Below are positions 8,469 through 17,960 of a stretch of DNA of 64,000 bases, piece after piece. Below the pieces are notes generated by a model. The model was not told the origin of the DNA, searched no databases, and worked only from the letters and a program-made list of their open reading frames with translations. Location: positions 496,001 to 560,000 of the forward strand of contig JAXHMA010000006.1 of the NCBI GenBank assembly GCA_034521835.1, given 5' to 3'. Position 1 is the first letter of the stretch. Every line of letters begins with the position of its first letter. The translations under genes were made by a program, and so were the position numbers. This DNA comes from JAMQKA01 sp034521835. Its GTDB lineage: Bacteria > Bacteroidota > Rhodothermia > Balneolales > Balneolaceae.

Positions 8469-9479
8469 CTATCCGCCAATAAGGGACATCGATTCATGGA
8501 TAGGATTTTTATTCTCATTCCTGCGCTTTTCAGCTTCGAATCCATCTTTAGCCCGGCGCTTAAAGGTATGTTTGAAAAGCTCGCTGATCTCCTCGTCGCG
8601 GGCTCCATCACGCATAAAATTTTTGATGTTAAGAACTCCGCTGTCGTACAGGCAGGTTTTCAAGGTTCCCTGTGCATCAATACGGATACGGTTGCAGGTG
8701 CCGCAAAAAGTGCGACTGAATGCAGCTATAATGCCCAGTTTGCCGCGGTAACCCGGCACTTTAAAATTCGTTGAAGTAGAATGAGGCCCGGATTCAATTT
8801 TCTCAAGATTAGGAAAGTTCTCCTGCAAGCGGGCTAGAATTTTGTCATGCGTCCAGGTTAATATCGATTCGTTGCCACCCTCACCATTGAACGGCATCTC
8901 CTCAATAAAACGGACCGAAATAGCATATTTTTTAGTCAGCTCTGCGAACAGGATGATATCCTCTGTATTCTGATGCTCCATCACCACGGTATTAATTTTA
9001 AAAGGGATGGAGCTTTTGGTCAGCAGGTAGAAGGTTTCCATAACGTTGTCGAACTGGTCTCGGCGCGTTATTTTCTCGAATCGTTTGTGATTAAGGCTGT
9101 CCAAACTTAGGTTTATGGATGAAATTCCGATCTGTTCCAAGGTGGAGATATGAGGAGCCAGCAGTGTTCCATTTGTGGTGAGCGCAATTTTGTTTAGTCC
9201 CTTTAACTCGGAAATTTGCTGAAGAAAATCGATCAAATCGTTGCGGACAAAGGGCTCCCCTCCCGTAATACGGACTTTCGAGATACCCATTTCAACAAGA
9301 ACACGAACAACCCGTTCAAGCTCCTCGTAGCTTAAAATTTCTTTTCGCGGCAGAAAATTAATTCCAGAAGCTGGCATGCAGTACTTACACCGCAGATTGC
9401 ACCGGTCAGTAACGGAGAGGCGCAAATAGGTTATCGGCCGACCGTGATTGTCGTATATAACAGAATTATTATTCTTCAT
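8469..9479 (-). CDS. moaA: GTP 3',8-cyclase MoaA (radical SAM)
   Basis: 336 residues, complete. The N-terminal radical-SAM cluster motif CNLRCKYCMP follows YLRLSVTDR. ITGGEPFVRNDL is the SAM-binding GGEP region. The C-terminal second 4Fe-4S cluster is CGTCNRIRIDAQGTLKTCLY, and the protein ends in the required Gly-Gly (SMSLIGG). MoaA with MoaC makes cyclic pyranopterin monophosphate, the first step of Moco synthesis. No moaC is seen in the window. The 3' end faces moeA with about 105 bases between them. Confidence 0.95.
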   Translation of the reverse strand: MKNNNSVIYDNHGRPITYLRLSVTDRCNLRCKYCMPASGINFLPRKEILSYEELERVVRVLVEMGISKVRITGGEPFVRNDLIDFLQQISELKGLNKIALTTNGTLLAPHISTLEQIGISSINLSLDSLNHKRFEKITRRDQFDNVMETFYLLTKSSIPFKINTVVMEHQNTEDIILFAELTKKYAISVRFIEEMPFNGEGGNESILTWTHDKILARLQENFPNLEKIESGPHSTSTNFKVPGYRGKLGIIAAFSRTFCGTCNRIRIDAQGTLKTCLYDSGVLNIKNFMRDGARDEEISELFKHTFKRRAKDGFEAEKRRNENKNPIHESMSLIGG

Positions 9480-9975
9480 AAATAAGCGTTAGAGACCAAA
9501 AGAGCTTTTTGATTTTTTTGAACGGATTCAAATATATATAATTAATGTTTTATTGTAAAAATGTATAAATAAATAAAGTTTAAATGTGTTTTTGCCCAAA
9601 AAAATATGCCTATAATTTAGTATGAATTAATGTTTGACAATTTTAAGATATGGGACTCAAGAATCAATTAGAAGCCTGAGGGAGGGAATATTGATACAAA
9701 AGACGGATACTATGTATGAGCTCTTTACCGCATGATTATGTAAAAAAAGAGAGCCTATATCACCGGTTACGATTATTTTGAAGAGGTAAGGATTCGCTGT
9801 ACAATTGTGATGAGTAGAACTTAATAATTAAACTATTTCAGTAATGATATGAGCAAATGGTGAATGTTAAGTGATATTTTAACATTGAGAGCAAAGTTTA
9901 TGAAGCCGTGCTTTTTTGTGTTTCTTTTTTAATTTTGCGAGCTGATCTCCAATTTAAATTTAGATATTTTTTCCT
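9480..9975. other. AT-rich intergenic region, about 500 bases, no gene recognised
   Basis: The region between divergent moaA and the secreted protein gene at 9976 has no credible coding frame on either strand. It must contain the promoters of both neighbours. A TTGACA hexamer occurs near 9632, but I see no convincing partner box. No tRNA-like or riboswitch-like structure was recognised. Confidence 0.5.
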
Positions 9976-10749
9976 ATGTACAGAATGTACCTGATACTGC
10001 TGAGTCTGCTAATTGTTTGTTCCTTTCCGGAATTGAGCTTTTCACAAGGGCAATCCACCACGGTGGTTGTGAGAGCGCAGTCAAAAGATGCCAAATTCAT
10101 CGGCAGTTCGATGGGTGGAGCGAAGATTACTATCAAGAATGCGGAAACCGGAGAGCTGTTGGCGACGGGAGAAACCACTGGCTCCACAGGTGATACCGGC
10201 ACGTTGATGCAGACTCCCAAAGAGCGATATATGAAGTTGAGTACTCCTGGCGCGGCGAAGTTTGAAACGTCTCTGGAAATCCAGGAACCGGTCTTCGTTA
10301 CCATTTCGGCAACGGCTCCCTACGCTCAGCGTCAGTCTCAGGTTGAAGTCTCTACTCAGCTCTGGCTGATACCAGGAAAAGATATCTCGGGCGACGGCAT
10401 CATCCTGGAAATTCCGGGTTTTGCGGTGGATGTGCTAAATCCCCAGGCGCATGAGGTTACTTCTGAAAACGGAATTTCGATCAAGGCCAATATCGTCATG
10501 ATGTGCGGCTGCCCGACCTCTCCGGGTGGTATGTGGGATAGCAGCGAATATGATATCAATGCGCTGGTCAAGCAAGACGGCCAGCTAATTGAAACCATTC
10601 CTCTCAACTTCACAGGTAAAACGAGCACATTTGAAGCTACCTTTACTCCGCCTGAGAGCGGGGCGTATGAGATCACAGTTTATGCCTACCACGATCAAAC
10701 AGGAAACACCGGCCTGGATAAAACAACCGTTATTTACAGGGGCGATTAA
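9976..10749 (+). CDS. Secreted protein of unknown function with beta-sandwich-like repeats
   Basis: 257 residues beginning with a clear signal peptide (MYRMYLILLSLLIVCSFPEL, cleavage likely after SFS). The mature part is rich in Thr, Ser and Gly with beta-strand character: TTVVVRAQSKDAKFIGSSMG and ITIKNAETGELLATGETTGS suggest a carboxypeptidase-regulatory-like fold. The C-terminus (FEATFTPPESGAYEITVYAY) resembles an immunoglobulin-like strand pattern. A central CGCP motif could be a disulfide or a metal site. I do not recognise the family. It stands alone between divergent moaA and convergent galE. An exported periplasmic or surface role is inferred only from the signal peptide. Confidence 0.7.
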   Translation: MYRMYLILLSLLIVCSFPELSFSQGQSTTVVVRAQSKDAKFIGSSMGGAKITIKNAETGELLATGETTGSTGDTGTLMQTPKERYMKLSTPGAAKFETSLEIQEPVFVTISATAPYAQRQSQVEVSTQLWLIPGKDISGDGIILEIPGFAVDVLNPQAHEVTSENGISIKANIVMMCGCPTSPGGMWDSSEYDINALVKQDGQLIETIPLNFTGKTSTFEATFTPPESGAYEITVYAYHDQTGNTGLDKTTVIYRGD

Positions 10750-10842
10750 CCAGTTGCCAAAGTATAAGCCAAAATTGATGCTTTTTGCGAAATTTAAACG
10801 GGGATTTTTATCCAGATAGTAACTCGTTTTTTTCACCGAAAA

Positions 10843-11856
10843 TTATTCGTATCCATTGGGGTTGTTCGATTGCCATTTCCATGCATCACGGCACATATCG
10901 TGCACATCCCGCTTGGCGGTCCAACCGAGCTCTTTTTCTGCTTTGGTAGGATCGGCATAGCATTCGGCAATGTCGCCCGGGCGTCGTTCAGTAATCTCGT
11001 ATGGCACTTTCTTGCCAGAGGCTTCTTCAAAAGCATTGACCATTTCCAGAACGCTGTAGCCGCGCCCTGTACCCAGATTATAGGTCACCAGTCCGGGATC
11101 GGTCTCCAGCTTTTCAAGAGCTTTCAAGTGACCAATGGAGAGATCCACAACATGAATATAATCGCGAACACCGGTGCCATCCTTGGTCGGATAATCATCG
11201 CCGAATACGCGGAGTTTTTCCAGCTTACCCACAGCTACCTGGCTGATGTAAGGCATAAGATTATTGGGGATATCATTTGGATCTTCCCCGATGCGTCCAC
11301 TTTCATGCGCGCCTACCGGATTAAAATATCGCAGCAGCGCAACATTCCAGCCTGATTCGGCGGTATGCAGATCGTTCAAAATTTCTTCGATGAAAAGCTT
11401 GGTTCGTCCATCAGGGATTGGTTGCGGATGTGGGAAAATCTTCGGTAATGGGTACCTCCGCCGGATCTCCATACACCGTGGCTGAGGAACTGAACACCAG
11501 GTTATCAACCTCATGTTTTCTCATCACTTCACAAAGGTACAGCGTACCCGTGATGTTATTATCATAATACATAAGCGGTTTTTTAACCGATTCACCAACC
11601 GCCTTGTATCCCGCAAAGTGAATGACTGCATCCACATCGTGATTCTGAAATATCTGATCGAGCCCCTTTTTATCTAGCAGATCTACCTGATAGAAAGACA
11701 CCTCTTTCCGGTGATCTCTTCCACCCGGTTGAGCGCTTCCTTTTTGCTGTTTGAGAGATTGTCAACTACGATTACTTCATATCCATCATTGAGTAGTTCT
11801 ACCGTAGTATGACTGCCAATATATCCGGCTCCACCGGTCACTAAAATGGTATCCAT
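10843..11856 (-). CDS. galE: UDP-glucose 4-epimerase GalE, two frameshifts
   Basis: Reading from ATG at 11856 (minus strand) gives DTILVTGGAGYIGSHTTVEL, the NAD-binding Rossmann motif. The middle frame supplies IHFAGYKAVGESVKKPL and VFSSSATVYGDP, and the last frame GRTKLFIEEILNDL, FNPVGAHESGRIGEDP and the C-terminus. GalE interconverts UDP-glucose and UDP-galactose, feeding glycan synthesis. Two breaks are seen. Near 11700 a base is missing in GGAAAGAGGTG (restores GKEVSFYQVDL). Near 11420 an extra G in AATCCCTGATGG creates a stop; without it the frame reads TNPYGRTKLF, including the catalytic Tyr. These look like sequence errors in an otherwise intact gene. Confidence 0.85.
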
Positions 11857-12030
11857 AGATCTTGCCTTGGTATTGTTATAAGGATTAGAAGCGTACCTTC
11901 TAAGTTCTTAAATAATAGATTGATCACAACTTTTCCACTTAATAGGTGCTTCAAAGGTAAGGCGCAAAAAAATATTTATTAAACTGATTAAGCTGGTGTT
12001 ACTGCGGCTGAGAAATTGGCGTATGGGGTG

Positions 12031-12723
12031 CTAGAGATTTTCCAGATAACTGGTATTTCCGAGTAAAAACATATAGCGTAATATCCAGTTTCTCCGCTCA
12101 ATCATGTATGGTGAGGGATCGCTTAAGTTATACCGTTTGGGGCTGGGCAGGGCGGTCATCATCAGGGCGCTCTGAGTCATCGATAGAGAATGGGCCGAAG
12201 TATTGAAATATCGTTCGGCTGCAGATTCTACTCCAAACACGCCCGGACCGAACTCGGCAATATTGAGGTAAATTTCAAGGATTCTCTCTTTTGACCAAAA
12301 TAACTCGATAAGCAGCGTAAAATAGGCTTCTATACCTTTGCGTATAAAGGATCGTCCCTGCCAAAGAAACAGATTTTTAGCAACCTGCTGGGTGATAGTG
12401 CTGGCCCCTCTCAGCTGTTCACCCCGCTGACTCTCATCAATCGCTTTTTCAATTGCCTCAAGATCAAAGCCATAGTGAAATGGAAACCGCTGGTCCTCTG
12501 AGGTTATCGCCGCTAACTTAGTATGATCTGAAATCTCTTGCCAGGCTACCCAGTCCTGTGAGATCTCGATGCCATTTTCGTTTGCAGGGGTACCAAAGTA
12601 TTTCTGCTGGAGCATATAGGAAGAGGTGGGTGGATTAATCCAGCGAAAAGTAAGCACCAGGCTCATGGAGAATAATAGTAAAAACAGGACCGAAAGGCCC
12701 AGCCATTCTAACAGGCGACGCAC
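12031..12723 (-). CDS. mtgA: Monofunctional peptidoglycan transglycosylase MtgA
   Basis: 230 residues with one N-terminal transmembrane helix (LGLSVLFLLLFSMSLVLTF) and a single GT51 glycosyltransferase domain. Diagnostic blocks are AITSEDQRFPFHYGFDLEAI (catalytic Glu), RGASTITQQVAKNLFLW, RKGIEAYFTLLIELFWSKER and ILEIYLNIAEFGPGVFGVES. It polymerises lipid II glycan strands on the periplasmic side of the inner membrane. The window also has a bifunctional PBP1A at 37919-40255, so two GT51 enzymes are present. Confidence 0.92.
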   Translation of the reverse strand: MRRLLEWLGLSVLFLLLFSMSLVLTFRWINPPTSSYMLQQKYFGTPANENGIEISQDWVAWQEISDHTKLAAITSEDQRFPFHYGFDLEAIEKAIDESQRGEQLRGASTITQQVAKNLFLWQGRSFIRKGIEAYFTLLIELFWSKERILEIYLNIAEFGPGVFGVESAAERYFNTSAHSLSMTQSALMMTALPSPKRYNLSDPSPYMIERRNWILRYMFLLGNTSYLENL

Positions 12724-12797
12724 AGCGGTGTTTGTTTTATAGGTTACTGGCCAAGTACAAAGAGTGGAAGTTGATAAGCAGTAGGATTTATACTGGT

Positions 12798-13157
12798 TTA
12801 CATATTTTCCTGGATCACATCCAGTTCATGAATAATCTGGTCACAGATCTCCTCAATTTTAATAACGGATTTTTCCAGCTTTTCTTGGTCCTCGTCGTCC
12901 CAAATCAACCGTTTGGCATGTTCATACTCTTCAACCACAGAGTTGATATTGAGCATCTGTGCCACCGGCTTAATCTTATGCCCGGCTTTTCTGAAATTGG
13001 TTTCATCCCGCTGGAGTAAATATTTACGGTAGTTGGTTTTGAACTCCGTAAATGATTGCTCCGTAGCTTCCGCAAACTCTTTAATGTACTTTTTTTCCCC
13101 GTAAACGAGCTCGGAAATCAGGTCGTAATCGATATGTGTAAAGTCTTTTGTATGCAA
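12798..13157 (-). CDS. Hpt-type histidine phosphotransfer domain protein
   Basis: 119 residues, predicted all-helical. The region around NFRKAGHKIKPVAQMLNI matches an Hpt domain, with His60 in the position of the phospho-accepting histidine (consensus HxLKG; here H-K-I-K). Such proteins relay phosphate between hybrid histidine kinases and response regulators in the cytoplasm. No kinase or receiver gene is next to it, so it is an orphan. It lies between mtgA and the divergent protease/barrel gene. The call rests on motif and length. Confidence 0.6.
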   Translation of the reverse strand: MHTKDFTHIDYDLISELVYGEKKYIKEFAEATEQSFTEFKTNYRKYLLQRDETNFRKAGHKIKPVAQMLNINSVVEEYEHAKRLIWDDEDQEKLEKSVIKIEEICDQIIHELDVIQENM

Positions 13158-13271
13158 AATGTATTGTAAAAATTACTAAAAGTTAAAATAGATGTTCATG
13201 TTTACGGAACTTTGACACCTATAATGGTTTTAATGAAAGCACAGTATTAAGATTAATCACAAATTTATTTT

Positions 13272-16200
13272 ATGTGTTTTCCAAAATCTATTGAATCTTT
13301 ATTGAAGGTACTATTCAGCTGGCTATTAATCCTTTTTTTTGCAGTGCCTGATGCCTATTCGCAGTATTTTGGACGGAACAAGGTACAATATGAAGACTTC
13401 AACTTCCAGATATTAAAGACACAAAATTTTGATGTTTATCATTATCCGCAGGAAGAGAAAGCCATTAAAGATTTTGCTCGATTATCTGAACGGTGGTATC
13501 AACGCCACTCAGCTCTTTTAGGGCATACTTTTAATTCCCCCAATCCTCTTATTATTTATGCCAATCATGCTGATTTCCAGCAAAATGACATTGTGCCGAG
13601 CGTAGGTGTCGGTACCGGCGGTGTAACCGAGGGGCTACGTAACCGGGTGATTATGCCGTTTGCGGAGGCAAATTCAAGCACTAATCATGTGCTGGGGCAT
13701 GAGCTTGTGCACGCCTTCCAGTACGATATTGCCCGGACTACGGACAAAATCGGAGGTATCCGTTCCACGAGCAATATGCCCCTGTGGTTTATCGAGGGTA
13801 TGGCAGAATACCTGTCCGTTGGTCCTGAAGATACGCATACCGGCATGTGGCTCCGCGATGCCCTGTTGCAAGATGATCTCCCCAGCATCAAGGATCTGTC
13901 CAACAGCCAGGAGTATTTTCCTTATAGATTCGGGCACTCTGTTTGGACTTATATTACGGGCGAATGGGGCGATGATGTCGTTAAAGATCTGTATGTAAAC
14001 AGCGCCCAGCGTGGTCTGAAAAAGGGATTTGAAAATACGCTTGGGCTCTCCCGAGATTCTGTTTCCACCCTCTGGCAGAATTCTATTGAAAGGAAGTATT
14101 CAGATATCGTGGAACAGCGAAACAAGCCTGCCGAAGTGGGCTCAAAAATTTTCGGGTAAATCGAAGGGCACCGGTACTATCAATGCAGGGCCATCGCTCA
14201 GCCCAAATGGAGAATATGTAGCTTTTATCTCTGACAAAGGCCTTTTTTCTGTTGAGCTTTTTCTGGCCAACGCCAAAACCGGCAACATTATTCGCAGCTT
14301 GACCAGCACCGTTACAAATCCGCACCTTAATGCGCTCCGGTTTATTGAGTCCTCCGGAACATGGTCGCCTGATGGTGAACGATTTGCGGCTGTGGTTTTT
14401 GCGGATGGGGACAACCAGATAATCGTAATTGATGTAAGCAGTGGGGAGACGGTGCAAACTTTGAAATTTGGTGCTGTGGACGCTATAACCAACCCGTCAT
14501 GGTCGCCGGATGGAAATCGCATCGCCTTTTCAGGAGCTGATGGCGGTTATACCGATCTCTATCTGTATAATATGCAGAATGATTCTCTCCGTAATGTTAC
14601 CCAGGATCGCTACTCTGATCTGCAGCCTACATGGTCCCCTGACGGCGATGAAATAGCTTTTGTCACCGATCGTGGACCTGAAACCAACTTGGAAAAGCTT
14701 ACCTTCGGTAAAACAGTAATTGGCGTTTATGATCTCCAGACGAATCAGATTGGCTTGATTCCACAGTTCTCAGACACCAAACATATCAATCCACAATTCA
14801 GTCCCGACGGAGAATCACTCTACTACATTTCTGATTACCAGGGAGTCAGCAACCTGTACCGCTATGATTTTGAAGCAGAAGAGCGTTACCAGGTAACCAA
14901 TGTGGTGACGGGCGTATCCGGCATAAGTGCATTATCCCCGGCATTAACTGTTGCCAGTAACACCGGAGAGGTGATGGTAACCGTATTTGAAAATTCAAAT
15001 TACAGCCTGTATAAGATTCCGGAAGAGGAAAAAATGGGCACCCAGGTACTTTCCACCAGATCATTAGCCGACGCCAATGATCTGCCTCCGGTAGGATTGG
15101 AAGGTAACGAGACGGTAAGCTCATATTTTAGAGAACCATACATTGAAACGCCCTCCGAGGAATTATTCAATATGGAAGATTATACCCCCAGGCTTACGCT
15201 TGATTATGTGGGGGGTGGAGGTGGCCTCGGCGTGTCCAGCCAGATGGGGGTTGGAGCCGCCGGAGGAATTACGTTCCAATTCAGCGATATGCTTAACCAG
15301 CACAAACTTATAACATCGGTCCGCGCCCAGGGTCGCTTGAAGGATATAGGTGGCCAGGTTGCCTATTTCAACCAGGATAACCGCTTTATTTATGGCGCTT
15401 CCATTAGCCATACACCGTATCGAACTACTGGTGGATTTGTCGGCAGAGATACGTTAAATGTTGATGGTGAAGAGGTGATTACCCCGGTAGTTAACCGTAT
15501 CAATCGCAGGACGTTCCAAGACCGTTTTTCTATACTGGGACGATATCCATTTTCGAGTACCCAGCGCATGGAGTTTTCCACGGGATACACACACATCTGG
15601 TACGATTTAGAGCGGGAACGTACCTATATCAATCCTGTGACCGGTAACCCGTTTGACCGGGTGCGGGAAAGCCTTGAAACCCCATCGCCGTTGAACTTGT
15701 ATAGCGCGTCCGCCGCGTATGTGGAGGATAACTCCATACGAGGATTTACCGGGCCTATCAGGGGACATCGGCTTCGGTTTGAGCTGGAGCCGACTATAGG
15801 CTCGTACAATTTCATGAATGCCCTGGCAGATTACCGCCGGTACTTTTACATGCGTCCATTTACATTTGCGCTCAGAGCATTACACAGCGGTCGTTACCTG
15901 CAGGGATCGGAAGCTGAAGAGCGTCTTTCACCCAATTTTCTTGGCTATAAAACCCTGATGCGGGGATATAGCACAAACTCATTTAGCACCGCAGAATGCA
16001 ACAGTAACTCACCAGATGGATGTACGGTATTCAATCGCCTGGTAGGCAGCAAGATTGCCATAGCCAACCTTGAATTTCGGATTCCGGTGCTCGGTGCCGA
16101 GCAGCTGGCCTTGTTCAGGTCACGAACCATTCCTACTACGTTAAGTACGTTTTTTGATGCAGGCTATGCGTGGACCGAGGAAGAGCCGTTTAGCTTCGAC

Positions 16201-16374
16201 AATCTGAAATGGACATCCGGCAGAACTAATGAACGGGTTCCGGTATTCAGTACGGGCGTAAGTGCAAGGGTGAATGTGCTGGGATACCTGGTTGCTGAAG
16301 TCTTTTATGCCATTCCGTTTCAGCGGCCGGATCAACCCGGCTATATAGGATTCACGATCTCACCAGGCTGGTAG
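13272..16374 (+). CDS. Secreted HExxH metalloprotease-like / PD40 beta-propeller / outer-membrane beta-barrel protein, one frameshift
   Basis: Two overlapping frames give one protein of about 1,034 residues. It has a hydrophobic N-terminal signal (VLFSWLLILFFAVPDAYSQ). Near residue 142 there is a gluzincin zinc site, LGHELVHAFQY, with IEGMAEYL about 30 residues later supplying the third ligand (peptidase MA-like). From about residue 310 there are TolB/PD40 propeller blades with repeated WSPDG/SPDG motifs (TWSPDGERFA, SWSPDGNRIAFSG, TWSPDGDEIAFVTDRG). The last 370 residues are Gly/Tyr-rich strands ending in aromatic Trp, like a BamA/Omp85-type barrel. The break near 14150 is in a run of As followed by TTTT; one extra A gives SKKFSGKSKG. 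Role: probably outer-membrane anchored, propeller and protease facing the periplasm or surface. Substrate unknown. Confidence 0.75.
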
Positions 16375-16382
16375 CAGTAATT

Positions 16383-16817
16383 TCAAAGCAAAGCGAAAGA
16401 AAGGTGCTGGGAAAATTGAAATCCCAGCACTTTTCCTTTATTTGGTATTAATTTTACCGATTCAGAAACTTTGTGAGGGGTAGGTCGCCCATCTTTCCCA
16501 AGGTGAACAAACACAATCTTGTCAATCTTAATAATTGTACTTTTGTCAAACTTATTGCGTACTTCGCAGCGTACCGTTATGGAGGAAGTGCCGAACTCAA
16601 CGGTTTCCATTCCAATTTCAATAATATCGCCAACCCTGGCAGAGCTGACAAAATTAATTTCAGAGATATATTTTGTTACTACATTCCCTTTGTCGAGCTG
16701 ACAGGTAACGTAGATAGCGGCCTCTTCATCAATCCAGGCCAGCAGAGATCCCCCGAAAAGGGTGCCGTTGGCATTAAGGTCAGTTGGCTTGATTAACTTG
16801 CGACTGTAGAATTTCAT
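16383..16817 (-). CDS. Acyl-CoA thioesterase, hotdog fold (YciA-like)
   Basis: The hotdog-fold signature is clear: LIKPTDLNANGTLFGGSLLAWIDEEAA, in which an Asp/Asn of the loop acts in thioester hydrolysis, then INFVSSARVGDIIEIG and ITVRCEVRNK. The family hydrolyses acyl-CoA in the cytoplasm. The apparent 144-residue frame runs through a strong hairpin terminator at 16400-16436, which is unnatural. One additional A in the AAAA run near 16452 would end the protein as ESVKINTK with a stop at 16438, just before the terminator. I think that is the true C-terminus (about 126 residues). Confidence 0.82.
   Translation of the reverse strand: MKFYSRKLIKPTDLNANGTLFGGSLLAWIDEEAAIYVTCQLDKGNVVTKYISEINFVSSARVGDIIEIGMETVEFGTSSITVRCEVRNKFDKSTIIKIDKIVFVHLGKDGRPTPHKVSESVKLIPNKGKVLGFQFSQHLSFALL
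16400..16436 (-). terminator. Rho-independent terminator of the thioesterase gene
   Basis: On the minus strand GTGCTGGGA, a 9-base loop and TCCCAGCAC form a perfect stem, followed by CTTTCTTTCG. It lies directly after the proposed true stop of the thioesterase at 16438. Confidence 0.75.
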
Positions 16818-16955
16818 AATAGTATTCAGGTGTTAGAAACTAAATTTTGGTATCTTAATATGTTGCCAAAATTAGCACGGTAATTTGAAAGGAATATAAA
16901 GAGATAACAGACCTCCAGGTTCATTTCATGACTTGGCAACACCCTGTTTTATTTC

Positions 16956-17756
16956 TTATTCCTCAAGTGGTAATACTTCAATCTTCCTAAACTGGGTAGG
17001 ATGGCTCTCTGCCTGTATGGAGATGGTTCCACTGGTTAAAATCTTGTCTTTATCTTCGGCATTTTTCATTAACGCCTGGGCATTAGAATCGTTCGGGTCG
17101 AGCTGGGGGTCAGTGTACTCAAACACCAAGTTACCATTGATATAATGCTGGATGTCCGCGCCACGAACAACGATCTCGGCGGTTACCCACTGGTCGCCAT
17201 GATAGGTTTGAGAAGAGGAGTTGATGCAGTGCTGGGTCACCAGCTCTCCCTCGATGACTACGTGTGTGCCCGGAGTACATATATTGGCCGTTGTTCTTTC
17301 CCCGGAATTGCTCCCTCCAAGCAGCTGAATTTCAACTGATACCGGGAATTCCTGGTCGATGCCCATCGTTTCGGGAGATTGACCGTGAATCATAAGTCCG
17401 TTATTGCGGAAGGCCCAGTCCGGTCCATCCGTAACCTGGTCGCCAATAAAACGATATTCGACACGCAAGCGGTAGTTGGAAAAGGGCTTTTCATAAAACA
17501 GGTGACCAAACTCTCCGTCAAAGCTCCCCCAGTCATCGTAAGAAACGGTCAGGAGCCCGTCTTCTACCCGAAAGGTATTATTATAATTTACTCCAAGCTT
17601 GCTTCCGGTAAATTTTGGTGTCCAGCCATCTAAATTTTCCCCGTTGAAAAGCTGAATCCATTCCCCATTGTTAGCTGCCTGGCCAGATTGCTGGGCAACA
17701 GCAGTTGAAGTAAATAACATTCCAAAAAGTAAAATACTGAACGCAAATCTTAACAT
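16956..17756 (-). CDS. Secreted DUF1080 (3-keto-disaccharide hydrolase family) protein, copy 1
   Basis: 266 residues with a signal peptide (MLRFAFSILLFGMLFTSTAVA, cleaved near AQQ). The mature protein is a DUF1080 concanavalin-like beta-sandwich: WIQLFNGENLDGWTPKF is the family hallmark, followed by WAFRNNGLMIHGQ, HCINSSSQTYHGDQW and VEIQLLGG. Family members act on carbohydrates, including 3-keto-glycoside hydrolysis, in the periplasm or outside the cell. A paralogue with the same layout lies at 35056-35847. It is a single-gene unit here. Substrate not predictable. Confidence 0.85.
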   Translation of the reverse strand: MLRFAFSILLFGMLFTSTAVAQQSGQAANNGEWIQLFNGENLDGWTPKFTGSKLGVNYNNTFRVEDGLLTVSYDDWGSFDGEFGHLFYEKPFSNYRLRVEYRFIGDQVTDGPDWAFRNNGLMIHGQSPETMGIDQEFPVSVEIQLLGGSNSGERTTANICTPGTHVVIEGELVTQHCINSSSQTYHGDQWVTAEIVVRGADIQHYINGNLVFEYTDPQLDPNDSNAQALMKNAEDKDKILTSGTISIQAESHPTQFRKIEVLPLEE

Positions 17757-17908
17757 ATGATATTATTTTTATTCCTGGTTCTTTTTTCACCTGAATGTTA
17801 TCAGAAAGTACATAAACTGCAACACTAAATAGTAGGCAGCTTATTGCTGATTTGTAAACGTGATTAGACGCAAAATTTTTAGGCTGTTGTTTTATACGGG
17901 AAATAAAT

Positions 17909-17934
17909 AAGGGGAATACAGATGAATTCCCCTT
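17909..17934 (-). terminator. Rho-independent terminator of the 17961-19073 gene
   Basis: AAGGGGAAT at 17909-17917 pairs perfectly with ATTCCCCTT at 17926-17934 around an 8-base loop. On the minus strand the stem is followed by TTATTTATTT, directly after the stop of the minus-strand gene at 17961. Confidence 0.8.
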
Positions 17935-17960
17935 AAAGTCTATACATTTTACTACGGTAA

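Noticed and set aside
9480..9700. Moco riboswitch ahead of moaA
   Set aside because: I could not find the conserved stems; the sequence is simply AT-rich.
10589..10819. Plus-strand frame overlapping the end of the secreted protein gene
   Set aside because: It overlaps the real 9976-10749 frame for most of its length and has no start signal or family features.
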